A stretch of 45,228 nucleotides of DNA from Bradyrhizobium valentinum. Its GTDB lineage: Bacteria; Pseudomonadota; Alphaproteobacteria; Rhizobiales; Xanthobacteraceae. The notes under the pieces are model-generated. The model worked only from the letters and a program-made list of their open reading frames with translations. It was not told the origin of the DNA and searched no databases. Within the stretch, counting starts at the first letter, position 1, and every line of letters begins with the position of its first letter. The stretch is taken from assembly GCF_001440405.1 (NCBI RefSeq), contig NZ_LLXX01000074.1:1-45228 (forward strand). Reading direction: 5' to 3'. A program made the translations under genes and the position numbers. Of the stretch, positions 35,380 through 43,969 are shown piece by piece.

Positions 35380-36066
35380 ATGCATGGCTTTTCGCCAGAA
35401 ATCTGGCAGTCGCTCGGGCTCACGATCGAGCTCGCGAGCGTGACGACCGTGATCCTGCTGATCGTTGGCACGCCGCTCGCGTGGTGGCTAGCACGCTCGA
35501 AGAGCCTTTGGACTGAGGCTGTGGCCGCGATGATCGCGCTGCCGCTGGTGCTGCCGCCAACAGTACTCAGTTTTTATCTGCTCGCCCTGCTCGGCCCGAA
35601 CGGCCCGGTCGGCCTTCTCGCCTCTCTGTGGGGCGGGCGCACGCTGGCCTTCACCTTTGCGGGGCTCGTGGTCGGATCGGTTTTGTCGGCGCTGCCTTTG
35701 GTGGTGCAGCCCATCCGCAACACCTTCGCTGCCATGGGTGACCGCCCGCTGGAGATCGCGGCCACTCTGCGCGCCTCACCGTTATATGCCTTCTTCACGG
35801 TCGCCCTGCCTCTGGCGCGACCGGGTCTTTTGACAGCCGCCGTGCTTGGCTTTGCGCATACGATCGGCACGTTCGGCGTCGTGCTGATGATCGGCGGCAA
35901 CATTCCTGGGCGCACCAAGGTGCTGTCGGCCTTTCTCTTCGACTTTGTCCAAGAGTCGCGCTGGCGCGAAGCAAGCTGGCTTGCCGGCGCCATGCTGATG
36001 TTCGCCGTTGCGGTAGTCCTCGCCTTAACCTTGATCGACAAATACAGCAGAAGGAGGAGCACGTGA
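35380..36066 (+). CDS. modB: Molybdate ABC transporter permease
   Basis: The 228-residue inner-membrane protein forms the translocation channel of the ModABC importer. It has about five helices, starting '[20 protein letters not shown]', with '[19 protein letters not shown]' and the EAA-type cytoplasmic loop '[20 protein letters not shown]' that contacts ModC. Length is normal. I chose ATG 35380, giving the family start '[15 protein letters not shown]', although no clear ribosome site precedes it. It overlaps modC by four bases (GTGA). Molybdate is needed for the nitrogenase cofactor. Without an intact modA in the window, uptake would need a binding protein encoded elsewhere. Confidence 0.93.
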   Translation: MHGFSPEIWQSLGLTIELASVTTVILLIVGTPLAWWLARSKSLWTEAVAAMIALPLVLPPTVLSFYLLALLGPNGPVGLLASLWGGRTLAFTFAGLVVGSVLSALPLVVQPIRNTFAAMGDRPLEIAATLRASPLYAFFTVALPLARPGLLTAAVLGFAHTIGTFGVVLMIGGNIPGRTKVLSAFLFDFVQESRWREASWLAGAMLMFAVAVVLALTLIDKYSRRRST

Positions 36067-37310
36067 GGACAGCCACACCGGGCCGGATTGAAATTGCCTT
36101 GAGTGGCAGTATCGCTAGCTTTCCACTCGATACGCGATTCAGCGTACCGGCCAAAGGCGTGGCGGCGATTTTCGGCCCGCCAGGCTGCGGCAAGACTGCG
36201 GTGGCGCGCTGCATCGCCGGCCTCGAGCGTCTGCCGGCCGGCTTCTGCGCCATCGATGGCGAGGTATGGCAGGACAAGACTACCTTCCGCCCACCGCATC
36301 TGCGTTCCATCGGCTATGTGTCTCAGGAGGCGAGCCTCTTTCCCCATTTGTCGGTCAGGCGCAACTTGCTTTACGGTGCGCCCAAACCCAAACCGACGCC
36401 GATCGCGTTTGATGAGGTGCTCGAACTGCTCGACCTGGCGCCGCTGCTCGACCGCTCTCCCTCGCATCTCTCCGGCGGCGAGCGGCAGCGCGTCGCCATG
36501 GGTCGCGCGCTGTTGTCTCAGCCCAGACTGCTTGTGATGGACGAGCCGCTTGGCGCGCTCGACAGCTGCGCCAAACGTGAGATTCTGCCGTTCGTCGAGC
36601 GCCTGCCCGAGAAGCTCGCGCTGCCGATGATCTACATCGGCCATGACATGGCGGAGATTGAACGCTTTGCCGATCATCTCGTTATGATGGAGCGCGGCAT
36701 GGTAACCGCGGCTGGGCCGCTACATGTCTTGCAGACCGATCCTGCGCTGCCGCTTGCGGCGAGCCGCGAAGCCGCCATCAGCCTTGATGCCGTGGTGAGC
36801 GGCTATGATGGGCGCTATGGGCTTCTTATTCTCCGCCTCAAAGGTGCGCGCCTGTTGGTGCCGGCGCCGCCGCTTGCACCCGGCGTGCACCAACGGCTGC
36901 GCATCGCTGCCTACGACGTCAGCGTCGCGCGCGAAGCACCGCGCGCAGGGTCCATCCTCAATGTCTTTCCGGCGCGCATCAGAGCCTGTTTGCCGCTCGG
37001 CGCGGCTGAGATCACGCTGGTACTTGCGCTCGGCGCCGGGGGCTCGGGCACGGAGATTTTGGCGCGCATAACGCGTTTCTCCTTTGATTCGCTAGGGCTC
37101 AAGGATGGAGTGGACGTATTCGCCCAGCTCAAGCACGTCTCGCTGCTCTCGACCTCTGAACCGCCACTGCAAACCATACCAGCTTCCACGCCAACAGCAG
37201 ATCGTGGGGACAGGCAAGCGACGCCGCGGCGTGAAACGAGAAGCTCGGCACGAGAGGCGAGCGGCATCTTCTTAAGCCTCCACTCTTGTCGTGCCACGCA
37301 TGTCACTTGA
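36063..37310 (+). CDS. modC: Molybdate ABC transporter ATP-binding protein
   Basis: The GTG-initiated 415-residue protein drives molybdate import. Walker A is '[11 protein letters not shown]', the Q-loop lies in '[20 protein letters not shown]', the ABC signature is '[16 protein letters not shown]', Walker B '[12 protein letters not shown]' and the H-loop 'YIGHDMAEI'. A C-terminal molybdate-binding TOBE (MOP) domain follows ('[13 protein letters not shown]', '[11 protein letters not shown]'). The family usually ends at ~360 residues; here ~45 extra low-complexity residues follow position ~370, suggesting the original stop was lost when the second mod copy was joined on. The core is intact. 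Confidence 0.9.
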   Translation: MRTATPGRIEIALSGSIASFPLDTRFSVPAKGVAAIFGPPGCGKTAVARCIAGLERLPAGFCAIDGEVWQDKTTFRPPHLRSIGYVSQEASLFPHLSVRRNLLYGAPKPKPTPIAFDEVLELLDLAPLLDRSPSHLSGGERQRVAMGRALLSQPRLLVMDEPLGALDSCAKREILPFVERLPEKLALPMIYIGHDMAEIERFADHLVMMERGMVTAAGPLHVLQTDPALPLAASREAAISLDAVVSGYDGRYGLLILRLKGARLLVPAPPLAPGVHQRLRIAAYDVSVAREAPRAGSILNVFPARIRACLPLGAAEITLVLALGAGGSGTEILARITRFSFDSLGLKDGVDVFAQLKHVSLLSTSEPPLQTIPASTPTADRGDRQATPRRETRSSAREASGIFLSLHSCRATHVT

Positions 37311-37493
37311 CGGCGATATCGGAAGCTGGCAAAGCGACCCACATTCCACGGGGCACGCTGGCAGCTATGCGCGTTTCACTGTCGTCAACCAAGGCGCGCA
37401 CCATGTCCCCGAACGGCACGCCGATTGCTGGGATGAGAAGCGAATGGCCGCCGCGGCCAGAGCCATCGCAGCGGCCCATCCCAGGAATGCCCA

Positions 37494-37975
37494 ATGACGC
37501 TTACCCGACTGATCCTGATCAACTCAATTCTGACGCTGCTTATGTTCGGAAATGCGGAAGCGGCGGAGATCGATGTGGCGGTCGCCGCTAACTTCACCAT
37601 ACCGTCCAAGGAGATGCAGCGTCGTTTAAGCAGAAGACTGGGCGAGGCCCTGTTGAGCTTTGGCGCGAGCGGACAGTTTTACAGCCAGATCACGCAAGGG
37701 GCGCCGTTTGAGGTGTTTCTCTCGGCCGACAACGCCCGCCCGAGCAAACTGCTCGAGAAACGTCTCGCGGTTCCGGAAAGCCGCTTCACCTATGCGATCG
37801 GCAACCTCGTGCTCTGGAGTTCGACTCAAAAGTTCGTGAACGACGCGGAGACTTTCGCAAAACGGTCGATCTACAATCCGGCCGCGGCGCTTTATGGCGC
37901 AGCCGCGGAGCACGCTATTAAAGCGCTCGGCGCCTATGAGTCGACGCAGCCGAAGCTGGTCGCGGGATTCTCGCC
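37494..37975 (+). pseudogene. modA: modA, second copy, C-terminally truncated
   Basis: ATG 37494 starts a signal peptide ('LILINSILTLLMFGNAEA') and a ModA domain: 'EIDVAVAANFTIPSKEM', 'LLSFGASGQFYSQITQGAPF', 'EVFLSADNARPSKLLEKRLA', 'FTYAIGNLVLWSS', 'NPAAALYGAAAEHAIKALGA' and 'QPKLV'. About 160 of ~255 residues remain, with small internal deletions; the last third is replaced by modB sequence in the wrong frame, so the open frame to 38150 encodes a chimera. Confidence 0.85.
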
Positions 37976-38150
37976 TCTCTCAGGGGCGGGCGCGCCCTCG
38001 CCTTCACCTTCGGGCTTGTGGTCGGATGGGTTTTGTACGCGCTGTCTTTCGTGGTGCAGCCGCTTCCCAACGCCTCCGTGGCCAAGCTGGCTTGCCATGG
38101 GCATGGTGATGTTCGGCCTTGCGGTAATCCTCGCCGCAACGTTGATCTAG
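37976..38150 (+). pseudogene. modB: modB fragments, second copy
   Basis: Two modB pieces are fused: 'RALAFTFGLVVGWVLYALSF' and 'VVQPLPN', equivalent to the middle of the intact modB, and 'PSWLAMGMVMFGLAVILAAT' plus 'LI', equivalent to its last helix, in another frame. About three quarters of the gene is gone. Confidence 0.8.
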
Positions 38151-38172
38151 AAGTGCAGCGCAAGGAGAGCAC

Positions 38173-38394
38173 GTGAGGACAGCCACACCAGAGCGAATCG
38201 AAATCGCCTTCAGCGGTAGGCTCGCTAGCTTTGCGATCGATGCGCAGTTCAGTGAACGGGCCAAAGGTGTGGCGGCGATCTCCAGCACAGCGCGCATGAC
38301 GCGCCGCTGCCTATGCGCCAACGCTCAACTATGGAATGGACGTGTTCGCCCAGGTCAAGGGTCGTCTCATTGGTTCACGACTTCTGAACGCTAG
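38173..38394 (+). pseudogene. modC: modC fragments, second copy
   Basis: GTG 38173 is preceded by the same GGAGAGCAC/GGAGCAC-type junction as the intact modC and encodes 'RTATPERIEIAFSGRLASFA' and 'ERAKGVAAIS', the first ~35 residues. The sequence then jumps to a piece matching the end of the ModC TOBE domain ('GMDVFAQVKGRLI') in another frame. All ATPase motifs are deleted. Confidence 0.85.
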
Positions 38395-38474
38395 GGCATC
38401 GCGCCATCTACGCCAGCAGTAGATGCTGGACAGGCAAGCGCCGCGGTTTGAAACGAGCCAAGAGGATCAAGCCC

Positions 38475-39065
38475 ATGATCGCCAACCACGCCGAGATCTA
38501 TCCCAAGCGCGTCGCGGTAATCCTCTATAGGCCCGAACAAGACGCGGATACGCTGCTCGCCGACTTCACCCAGGATCTCGCGCGGCAAGGCGTGCGCGTC
38601 GGCGGCATCGTCCAGCGAAACTTCAAGGGCGCAAACGGCATGAAAACCATGCTCGCGCGCGACGTTGCGAGGGGGCGCGAGATTCCGAGCTGTCAGCCAC
38701 TCGGCAGCGGCGCCATTTCCTGCAAGCTCGATGCTAATGGGCTTGCCGATGCCGCAGTTGTCGCGTCTCGCGCGATCAAGCTTCACGTCGATCTCCTCGT
38801 GATCAACAAATTCTCCAAGCAGGAGGCGTCCGGCCGGGGCCTGCGCGACGAATTTTGCTGATGCGATCATTGCTGGCGTGCCGGTCCTCACCGCCGTCCC
38901 TGAAAATGCCATGCCGCCTGGCGGACTTTCACCGGAAATGTCGGCACGACGCTGCTGTGCGGGCGCCAGGTCGTGAAGGAATGGTGGCGCGACATCGCCC
39001 AGCGCCTGCCGCGCATCCGCGCGCATTCCATCCCGTCAGCGGCTATTTACCGATCATCAGATCCG
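38475..39065 (+). pseudogene. DUF2478 gene (molybdenum-associated) with frameshifts
   Basis: From ATG 38475 the frame encodes 'RVAVILYRPEQDADTLLADF', 'RQGVRVGGIVQRNFKG', 'GREIPSCQPLGSGAISCKLD', 'LLVINKFSKQEASGRGLRDE'. It then shifts: 'ADAIIAGVPVLTAVPENA' and, after another shift, 'FTGNVGTTLLCGRQVVKEWW' and 'RDIAQRLPRIRAH'. DUF2478 proteins are P-loop-like proteins usually encoded beside modABC in nitrogen fixers. At least two indels (near 38858 and 38920) disrupt this one. Confidence 0.85.
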
Positions 39066-39454
39066 ACAGCTTGATCACGGGCGGGAGGGCATCCACAATT
39101 TTGACCCCGAGAATGTCCGCCGCGTCATTGGCTCGATCAAAACACCGTCAGTGCCGGTTCCCGCGCCACCTCACATCAGCTGTCCTCGTGCGCGTCGTGG
39201 GAGCGACCAGTGGCTTGGCGGAACATTGCCGCGCGCGCTGGGTTTCATCTTAATCAAGCGCATTCCTTCGGCATCATAACCCGAACAGTTGAGTTGGGCT
39301 AATCGTTCAAAGGCGCGCAACCGGTCGAGCACGGCAACATGCTCAGTTGTTGATGCAGGACGGCAGGACCATTCAATCGAAACCATGCTGTTAAGATGCC
39401 TCCACGACGAGCATCCGTTTGTTGCATTTCCGCCAGTTGAATCGCGAGATCACC
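39066..39454. other. Upstream region of ahpCD, no gene recognised
   Basis: A plus-strand frame contains 'REGIHNFDPENVRRVIGSIK' near 39090-39150 but I cannot place it in a family. Otherwise nothing is recognised. I looked for TGT-N10-ACA activator sites above the sigma-54 promoter and found none with both triplets. Confidence 0.35.
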
Positions 39455-39470
39455 TGGCACATCGCTTGCT
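39455..39470 (+). promoter_or_regulatory. Sigma-54 (-24/-12) promoter of ahpCD
   Basis: TGGCACATCGCTTGCT matches the consensus TGGCAC-N5-TTGCW exactly, with the invariant GG and GC ten bases apart. It ends 54 bases before the ahpC ATG. In a symbiosis island the likely activator is NifA, which would express the peroxidase under nitrogen-fixing, low-oxygen conditions. Confidence 0.75.
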
Positions 39471-39524
39471 TCGCCTGAGGCTGGAATCATCGGTTTCCAC
39501 GCGAAGCAATCTTGTGAGGACAAT

Positions 39525-40079
39525 ATGCTTGGAATTGGAAGTAAGTTACCGTCGTTCGAAATCACAGGCGTGAAGCCCGGTTTTCACCTGCACGAGGAGA
39601 ACGGGCAGAGCGCGTTCGAGACGCTGACGGAGAACAGCTTCCCTGGGAAATGGAAAGTCATCTTCTTCTACCCCAAGGATTTCACCTTCGTCTGCCCAAC
39701 CGAGATCGCGGAGTTTGCCCGCCTGTCGAAGGATTTTGCCGACCGCGATGCGGTCGTGCTAGGCGGATCGACCGACAACGAGTTCTGCAAGCTCGCTTGG
39801 CGGCGCTCGCACAAGGACCTGCACCATCTGCCGATCTGGCAGTTTGCCGACACGAAGGGCGGGCTGGTCGATGGCCTTGACGTGCGTTCGCCCGACGGCG
39901 TCGCCTATCGCTACACATTCGTCGTCGACCCCGACAATACGATCCAGCACGTCTACGCGACCAATCTCAATGTCGGCCGGAGCCCAAAGGACACGCTGCG
40001 CGTGCTGGATGCCCTGCAGACCGACGAGCTCTGCGCCTGTAACCGCGAGATAGGCGGCGAAACCCTGAAAGTTGCTTGA
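39525..40079 (+). CDS. ahpC: Alkyl hydroperoxide reductase C, 2-Cys peroxiredoxin
   Basis: The 184-residue cytoplasmic peroxiredoxin reduces hydrogen peroxide, organic peroxides and peroxynitrite. The peroxidatic cysteine is in 'FYPKDFTFVCPTEIAEF' and the resolving cysteine in 'DELCACNREI' near the C-terminus; 'GGSTDNEFCKLAWRRSH' and 'YTFVVDPDN' are typical. Length is standard for the AhpC paired with AhpD. GAGG lies before ATG 39525. It is followed within six bases by ahpD, its reductase, and preceded by a sigma-54 promoter. Confidence 0.95.
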   Translation: MLGIGSKLPSFEITGVKPGFHLHEENGQSAFETLTENSFPGKWKVIFFYPKDFTFVCPTEIAEFARLSKDFADRDAVVLGGSTDNEFCKLAWRRSHKDLHHLPIWQFADTKGGLVDGLDVRSPDGVAYRYTFVVDPDNTIQHVYATNLNVGRSPKDTLRVLDALQTDELCACNREIGGETLKVA

Positions 40080-40085
40080 GGCATG

Positions 40086-40631
40086 ATGTCGATTGAACAG
40101 CTAAAGGACCAAATTCCCGATTTCGCCAAGGACGTGAGACTCAACTTGGCGTCGATGATGTCGGATGAGACGCTATCACCGCAGAGCAAATACGGGCTGT
40201 TGCTCGCCACCGCGATTGCGGCCCGCAATCCCGTGGTGATCGGCGCAATGGAATCTGCGGCGGCCGTCGTGATGACGCCGGCCGCGGTCGCGGCGGCGAA
40301 ATCCGCGGCCTCCATGATGGCGATGAACAACGTCTACTACCGCTTCGTTCACCTCGCCTCCAATCCGGAATACAAGACGGTGCCGGCGCGGCTGCGCATG
40401 AACGTGATCGGCAAGCCCGGCGTGGACAGGACCGATTTTGAGCTGTGGTCGCTGGCGGTAAGTGCCATCAACGGCTGCGGCGCCTGCATGGACGCCCATG
40501 AGAAGGCGCTGCGGGAGGCCGGCGTCAGCTCGGCGGCCATTCAAACTGTGGTCCGCTTTGCCGCGATCGTGCAGTCGGTTGCGGTTGCGATCGAGGCGGC
40601 CGGCATGGGCGTGACCCAGGGGGTGGAGTGA
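40086..40631 (+). CDS. ahpD: Alkylhydroperoxidase AhpD
   Basis: The 181-residue protein is the disulfide partner that passes electrons to AhpC. The CxxC active site with its histidine is in '[18 protein letters not shown]', preceded by '[12 protein letters not shown]'. The N-terminal half is the usual helical repeat. ATG 40086 is best spaced from GAGG; ATG 40083 is one codon upstream. It forms a two-gene operon with ahpC. A 7-bp dyad (GGGTGGA/TCCACCC, 40621-40638) straddles the stop codon. Confidence 0.95.
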   Translation: MSIEQLKDQIPDFAKDVRLNLASMMSDETLSPQSKYGLLLATAIAARNPVVIGAMESAAAVVMTPAAVAAAKSAASMMAMNNVYYRFVHLASNPEYKTVPARLRMNVIGKPGVDRTDFELWSLAVSAINGCGACMDAHEKALREAGVSSAAIQTVVRFAAIVQSVAVAIEAAGMGVTQGVE

Positions 40632-40832
40632 TCCACCCGCTCTTGTCGAGGGTGTTCTGGAATTCAAATGCGGTTGATAATCCAACAACTTCAAGGCGCA
40701 TTTGGAAAAAGGCGCCCCTCAGCACCTTCAATAGCTTGGCAGCCGTTCCAAATGAAAACAGCGCGTCCGGTTGGAGCGCACGTTCGCCGCGCCTACCGTG
40801 AGGCGAGGCCTTCCATAGTGATCAGATCGAAG

Positions 40833-42368
40833 TTAACGAGCTCTGCAGCTTGGGTACTTCCGTCGGTATGCAGCTAAGAAGTCTTCGTCGGCGCAGATGC
40901 ACCGTCCCGACGTATCTTTCGCCTTGGGATCGTGAAGATGCGACGCGAGTGGACGAAGCAGGTTAATCCGTGTGCTTGTGGTCTGCAGGTTCAGAAGCCC
41001 GGAAGCGTGCTTCACGAGATCCGCCGCCAACATTATGCCAGCGAGAGCCGACTGAAATGACATCGGCACAACGGCTCTCACAGGCTGCGCTCCGTCCGTC
41101 AGGCGCATGACAATCCCCCCGCAGATTGCCCGCTGGTGAAACGATCGGACGGACTGGCCGACAAACTCTTTAAGGGCTTCGGACGGGATGTCGAAGGCCT
41201 TGGCGACACGCTCGACGAAACCTACATCCACCGGCCTGTTCGTCTGAAGGAGATCCCGGATCTCTTGTTGGGCCTCCGGCATCTTCAGCTCCTCAGCCAT
41301 CTTCTCGTCCTCGTCCTTTATCTTCCCGTGAGGCAAGTAAAGGCAGGCCAGACATGCCCGGCCGTCATCAAAGCCATGGCGCGACACTCCGAGATCAAGC
41401 TCCTGTGTCCAGGCGTTTACGATCCATTTCGGCAACGCCCCCTGCACGGCAATGCGGTCCGGAGCGTTGTCCAATGCGACAGCGACTCTTTCGAACATCC
41501 AATCGTTCCGGTCGCTCACATAGACGTCCCATTTGGCACAATGCGCCGACACCTCCAGCGCTGTGTCCGCGAGCGCGGCACGCGCCAGATCCACTTTTGG
41601 TGAACCAACATCACATTGGCCGGCCAGCACGTAGCGCTGCAGATTCGAAAGATCGACCTCCTCATGGTCTACCAGACGGAGCGATCCCTTAAGGCTCGCC
41701 GTGCGAGCCAAAGCCCAAATGGCGCCATTGCCGATCGCGCCGAGCCCGACGAGGTGAGTCTCGCCGATATCCGTTCCCTCAAAGCCCCGACCGGAGTCAG
41801 GGGTGCCCTGGGCGTAGGTCAGCATTGACAGGTCGATAAGTTCGTCAGCGTCGCCCTGATCCAGCTGGTCGGCAAATACCGTCCGAAAGACGTTGGCTGC
41901 GGCGAAGCATGACGCAGCTCCCGCGCCAAACGGATTCATCGACTCGCCGGAGCCAACCAGACCGCGGCTCGAAAGCTTGGCTCTCCATCCGTCCGAGCCG
42001 ATGAAGAAGGTCGGACACTTAGTGCGCGACGGACTGCTTCCAACGACCACGGAAACCGTGACGGCCTTCCTGGTCTTGGCGAGCTCGATCTCAGGATTTA
42101 TGGACTTCGCCAGGAACTCCAGGATTGGACCATGATCCTTCGCCTTTGCATCGAGCGGCCGCAGCGCGATCGTCGGATAAAGACGCGACAACAGCCTGAT
42201 GATCATATCCAGACTGGCCCTGCCTTCCGGCGACTGCACGGCTGCGCCGTCGAAAGACACTCCGATCACTTGCGCGGCAAGCCTGTCCTCGAACGCTGAG
42301 ATCTTGAAATTGGTCAGCACCCGCGACGCCGCCGACGCCGCACGGTCCATGAAATTGGCCATGGCCAT
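40833..42368 (-). CDS. E1-like (ThiF-family) ubiquitin-like activating enzyme
   Basis: A 511-residue protein with a ~190-residue N-terminal domain of its own and a ThiF/E1 adenylation domain from ~200: nucleotide loop 'HLVGLGAIGNGAIW' (G208, G210, G213), 'VDHEEVDLSNLQRY' with D234, D239, N242 and R245, K258 in 'GSPKVD', and D300 in 'ALDNAPDR'. Cysteine pairs C339/C342 (CLAC) and C490/C492 (CIC) look like a zinc site; C416 in 'RAICGG' is a candidate for the thioester cysteine. It would adenylate the C-terminal glycine of the ubiquitin-like protein encoded by the first gene of the operon. Its ATG is three bases after the JAB gene stop. Intact. Confidence 0.88.
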   Translation of the reverse strand: MAMANFMDRAASAASRVLTNFKISAFEDRLAAQVIGVSFDGAAVQSPEGRASLDMIIRLLSRLYPTIALRPLDAKAKDHGPILEFLAKSINPEIELAKTRKAVTVSVVVGSSPSRTKCPTFFIGSDGWRAKLSSRGLVGSGESMNPFGAGAASCFAAANVFRTVFADQLDQGDADELIDLSMLTYAQGTPDSGRGFEGTDIGETHLVGLGAIGNGAIWALARTASLKGSLRLVDHEEVDLSNLQRYVLAGQCDVGSPKVDLARAALADTALEVSAHCAKWDVYVSDRNDWMFERVAVALDNAPDRIAVQGALPKWIVNAWTQELDLGVSRHGFDDGRACLACLYLPHGKIKDEDEKMAEELKMPEAQQEIRDLLQTNRPVDVGFVERVAKAFDIPSEALKEFVGQSVRSFHQRAICGGIVMRLTDGAQPVRAVVPMSFQSALAGIMLAADLVKHASGLLNLQTTSTRINLLRPLASHLHDPKAKDTSGRCICADEDFLAAYRRKYPSCRAR

Positions 42369-42371
42369 TGT

Positions 42372-42860
42372 TCAATCCTTGATTAAAATCATCCGCGTAA
42401 CCTGGCCAACCGACAAGGGGCGCCACACTCCAGCCGCGTCAAGCCGGTACGATGCGACGTTCCTGAGATCGAAGGGCACTCGCGCGAAGTTCGGCACGAC
42501 CAAAGACAAGCACCCCACCGTCGTGGCGATTGCGTATTCGTCGTCCGTGCTGGAATGATAGGCTCGGCCGGGATGACTGTGTATCTGGGCAATGAGCGCA
42601 AGCTTCTCCCGGTACAGCCATACATTTATGCGATGCAGCTCTTCAGGTCCTGTTACGACGCACACCCCGTCGGCAGTACGTATGTGGCGCTGGGCGGGAA
42701 TGAGAGTCCTATGTACCTGAAAATGGTGCCCCGTCTGACGGCCTACCCAAAGGCCGAGACCTTCATGCCCTTCACGCCCCACTTTCCGCAAATGGGCATG
42801 GAGTTCGTCTACGCAGCCACGCGCTACCGAGAGGACCGTAACGTCCGCGATCTGATTCAT
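42372..42860 (-). CDS. JAB/JAMM-domain metallopeptidase, putative deconjugase
   Basis: The 162-residue protein is a single JAB (Mov34/MPN) domain. The zinc motif is complete: E33 in 'EGHEGLGLWVG', and H94, H96, S104 and D107 in 'IHSHPGRAYHSSTDD'. Such peptidases cut isopeptide or peptide bonds after a C-terminal Gly-Gly of ubiquitin-like proteins. I start it at ATG 42860 because it overlaps the E2 stop (ATGA) and begins at the domain edge; an upstream ATG at 43010 would run antisense-free but through the E2 gene. It lies between the E2- and E1-like genes, so removal of the modifier from targets is the likely role. Confidence 0.9.
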   Translation of the reverse strand: MNQIADVTVLSVARGCVDELHAHLRKVGREGHEGLGLWVGRQTGHHFQVHRTLIPAQRHIRTADGVCVVTGPEELHRINVWLYREKLALIAQIHSHPGRAYHSSTDDEYAIATTVGCLSLVVPNFARVPFDLRNVASYRLDAAGVWRPLSVGQVTRMILIKD

Positions 42861-43474
42861 TCCGGTACGGCCAGTAATGAGGGCAGCACGTTCACCGCCG
42901 GAATCTGGACCTGCACCTGGTAATGCTCGATCGGTGATACCCCGTGGTGCCAGATCTTTTCGAGGATAAAAACTAAGGATCCTTCGCCAGAGCTTCGATG
43001 CATTAGCCATGAATCACCGGTGTGAGCGGGATTGTCGTGGTATTCGCGAATGCCGGGAAGACAAATAAATGGCCGATCATCAGGGCTGTTGTACTGAATC
43101 ATGTTTGTCAGTTGCACCCCGCCCTGCTGGGCCAGCGCCCGAATGGTTTCGGGAGTTGCGCCGGGGATTGCCGCACGGCGAAGCATTTGCACCTGGAGCA
43201 ATTTGGCGGGTATCGGTTCGCGCGTGAAGGGGTCCACGAACCTGACGGAGGGCGGCCGCAGATCGTGATCCGTAAAATTCAGCACGATGGCAGCGACGAT
43301 CGGAGGCGGTCTCGGCTTAGTCGCCGCGAAAACCACGAAGATTTCCGGAAACTCTGCGTCAAGCAGGATCCAGCCCCTCTTGCGATAGGCCGATTCCATG
43401 CTCCGATAGTTGGCAAGCTCTCGCTCGAACTTTACGCGCGAGACCTCGGGATCGACAGTTTGGAGGTCAGCCAC
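42857..43474 (-). CDS. E2-like ubiquitin-conjugating protein
   Basis: The 205-residue protein starts at GTG 43474, whose eight bases overlap the end of the ubiquitin-like gene. It has an E2-like alpha/beta order: N-terminal helix ('FERELANYRSMESAYRKRGW'), strands with 'VVFAATKPRPPP', and the catalytic region 'PFICLPGIREYHDNPAHTGD' then 'SW', where C138 is the presumed thioester cysteine and H146, H151 and W156 the conserved partners of the bacterial E2 family found with JAB and E1 genes. It would accept the modifier from the E1-like protein and pass it to targets. Intact. Identification rests on motif and operon context. Confidence 0.82.
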   Translation of the reverse strand: MADLQTVDPEVSRVKFERELANYRSMESAYRKRGWILLDAEFPEIFVVFAATKPRPPPIVAAIVLNFTDHDLRPPSVRFVDPFTREPIPAKLLQVQMLRRAAIPGATPETIRALAQQGGVQLTNMIQYNSPDDRPFICLPGIREYHDNPAHTGDSWLMHRSSGEGSLVFILEKIWHHGVSPIEHYQVQVQIPAVNVLPSLLAVPE

Positions 43475-43757
43475 CGGCCACGCCAGCCTTGAGACTCAGG
43501 AACAGCGTCACTTCCTTGCCAAATCCAAACTCGCCTAGCTTCTTGTCCGGATCCAACAGCTCGCCCCCTTCGTTCTTGATCTCCCAATTCTCGGGCGGTT
43601 GAGCCAGGTTCTTTGTCTCCTCCAGCGCTTTTTGGCGGGCCACATGCAGCGGCTGCTGCTCTACGGCCTTAATGACGACAGGCTGACCGTTCACGACCAT
43701 CGTGATTTCGACGAAATCCGTGCCCTGATCACTTCCTGGCTTCTTCTCATTCTTCAT
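43467..43757 (-). CDS. Ubiquitin-like protein ending in Gly-Gly (DUF2604-like)
   Basis: The 96-residue protein has a flexible charged N-terminus (~15 residues), then a beta-grasp pattern: strand 'FVEITMVVNGQPVVIKAV', helix 'PLHVARQKALEETKN', 'ENWEIKNEGGELLDPDKKLG' and strand 'EVTLFLSLKAGVAGG'. The stop follows the second glycine directly, so the C-terminal Gly-Gly needed for adenylation and conjugation is already exposed. ATG 43757 lies six bases after AAAGGA. It is the first gene of the four-gene minus-strand operon. A single Ubl domain, unlike the tandem domains of some related bacterial systems. The DUF2604 label is from memory of the family; the Ubl nature follows from the tail and the neighbours. 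Confidence 0.85.
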   Translation of the reverse strand: MKNEKKPGSDQGTDFVEITMVVNGQPVVIKAVEQQPLHVARQKALEETKNLAQPPENWEIKNEGGELLDPDKKLGEFGFGKEVTLFLSLKAGVAGG

Positions 43758-43969
43758 TTTGGTCCTTTTGTGTGTGGGCGGCGCTTGGAATCGATGCTGC
43801 CGATCGTATGCAGGGGACGACGTGCAAAAAAAGGGAGCATGCCACAAGACGCAATTCGAAAAGCCTTCATTTGACGCGTGCGTACGCAGTTTTCAGGCGT
43901 TAGCGCTCTTTCGTCCACATCTCCGACCCGTTGCGGCTTGAGTCGCCCAGACCGGCGGCCCGCCAGTGA

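Noticed and set aside
35574..36677. Minus-strand open frame of 367 codons
   Set aside because: Antisense to the clearly recognisable modB and modC genes; no motif of its own.
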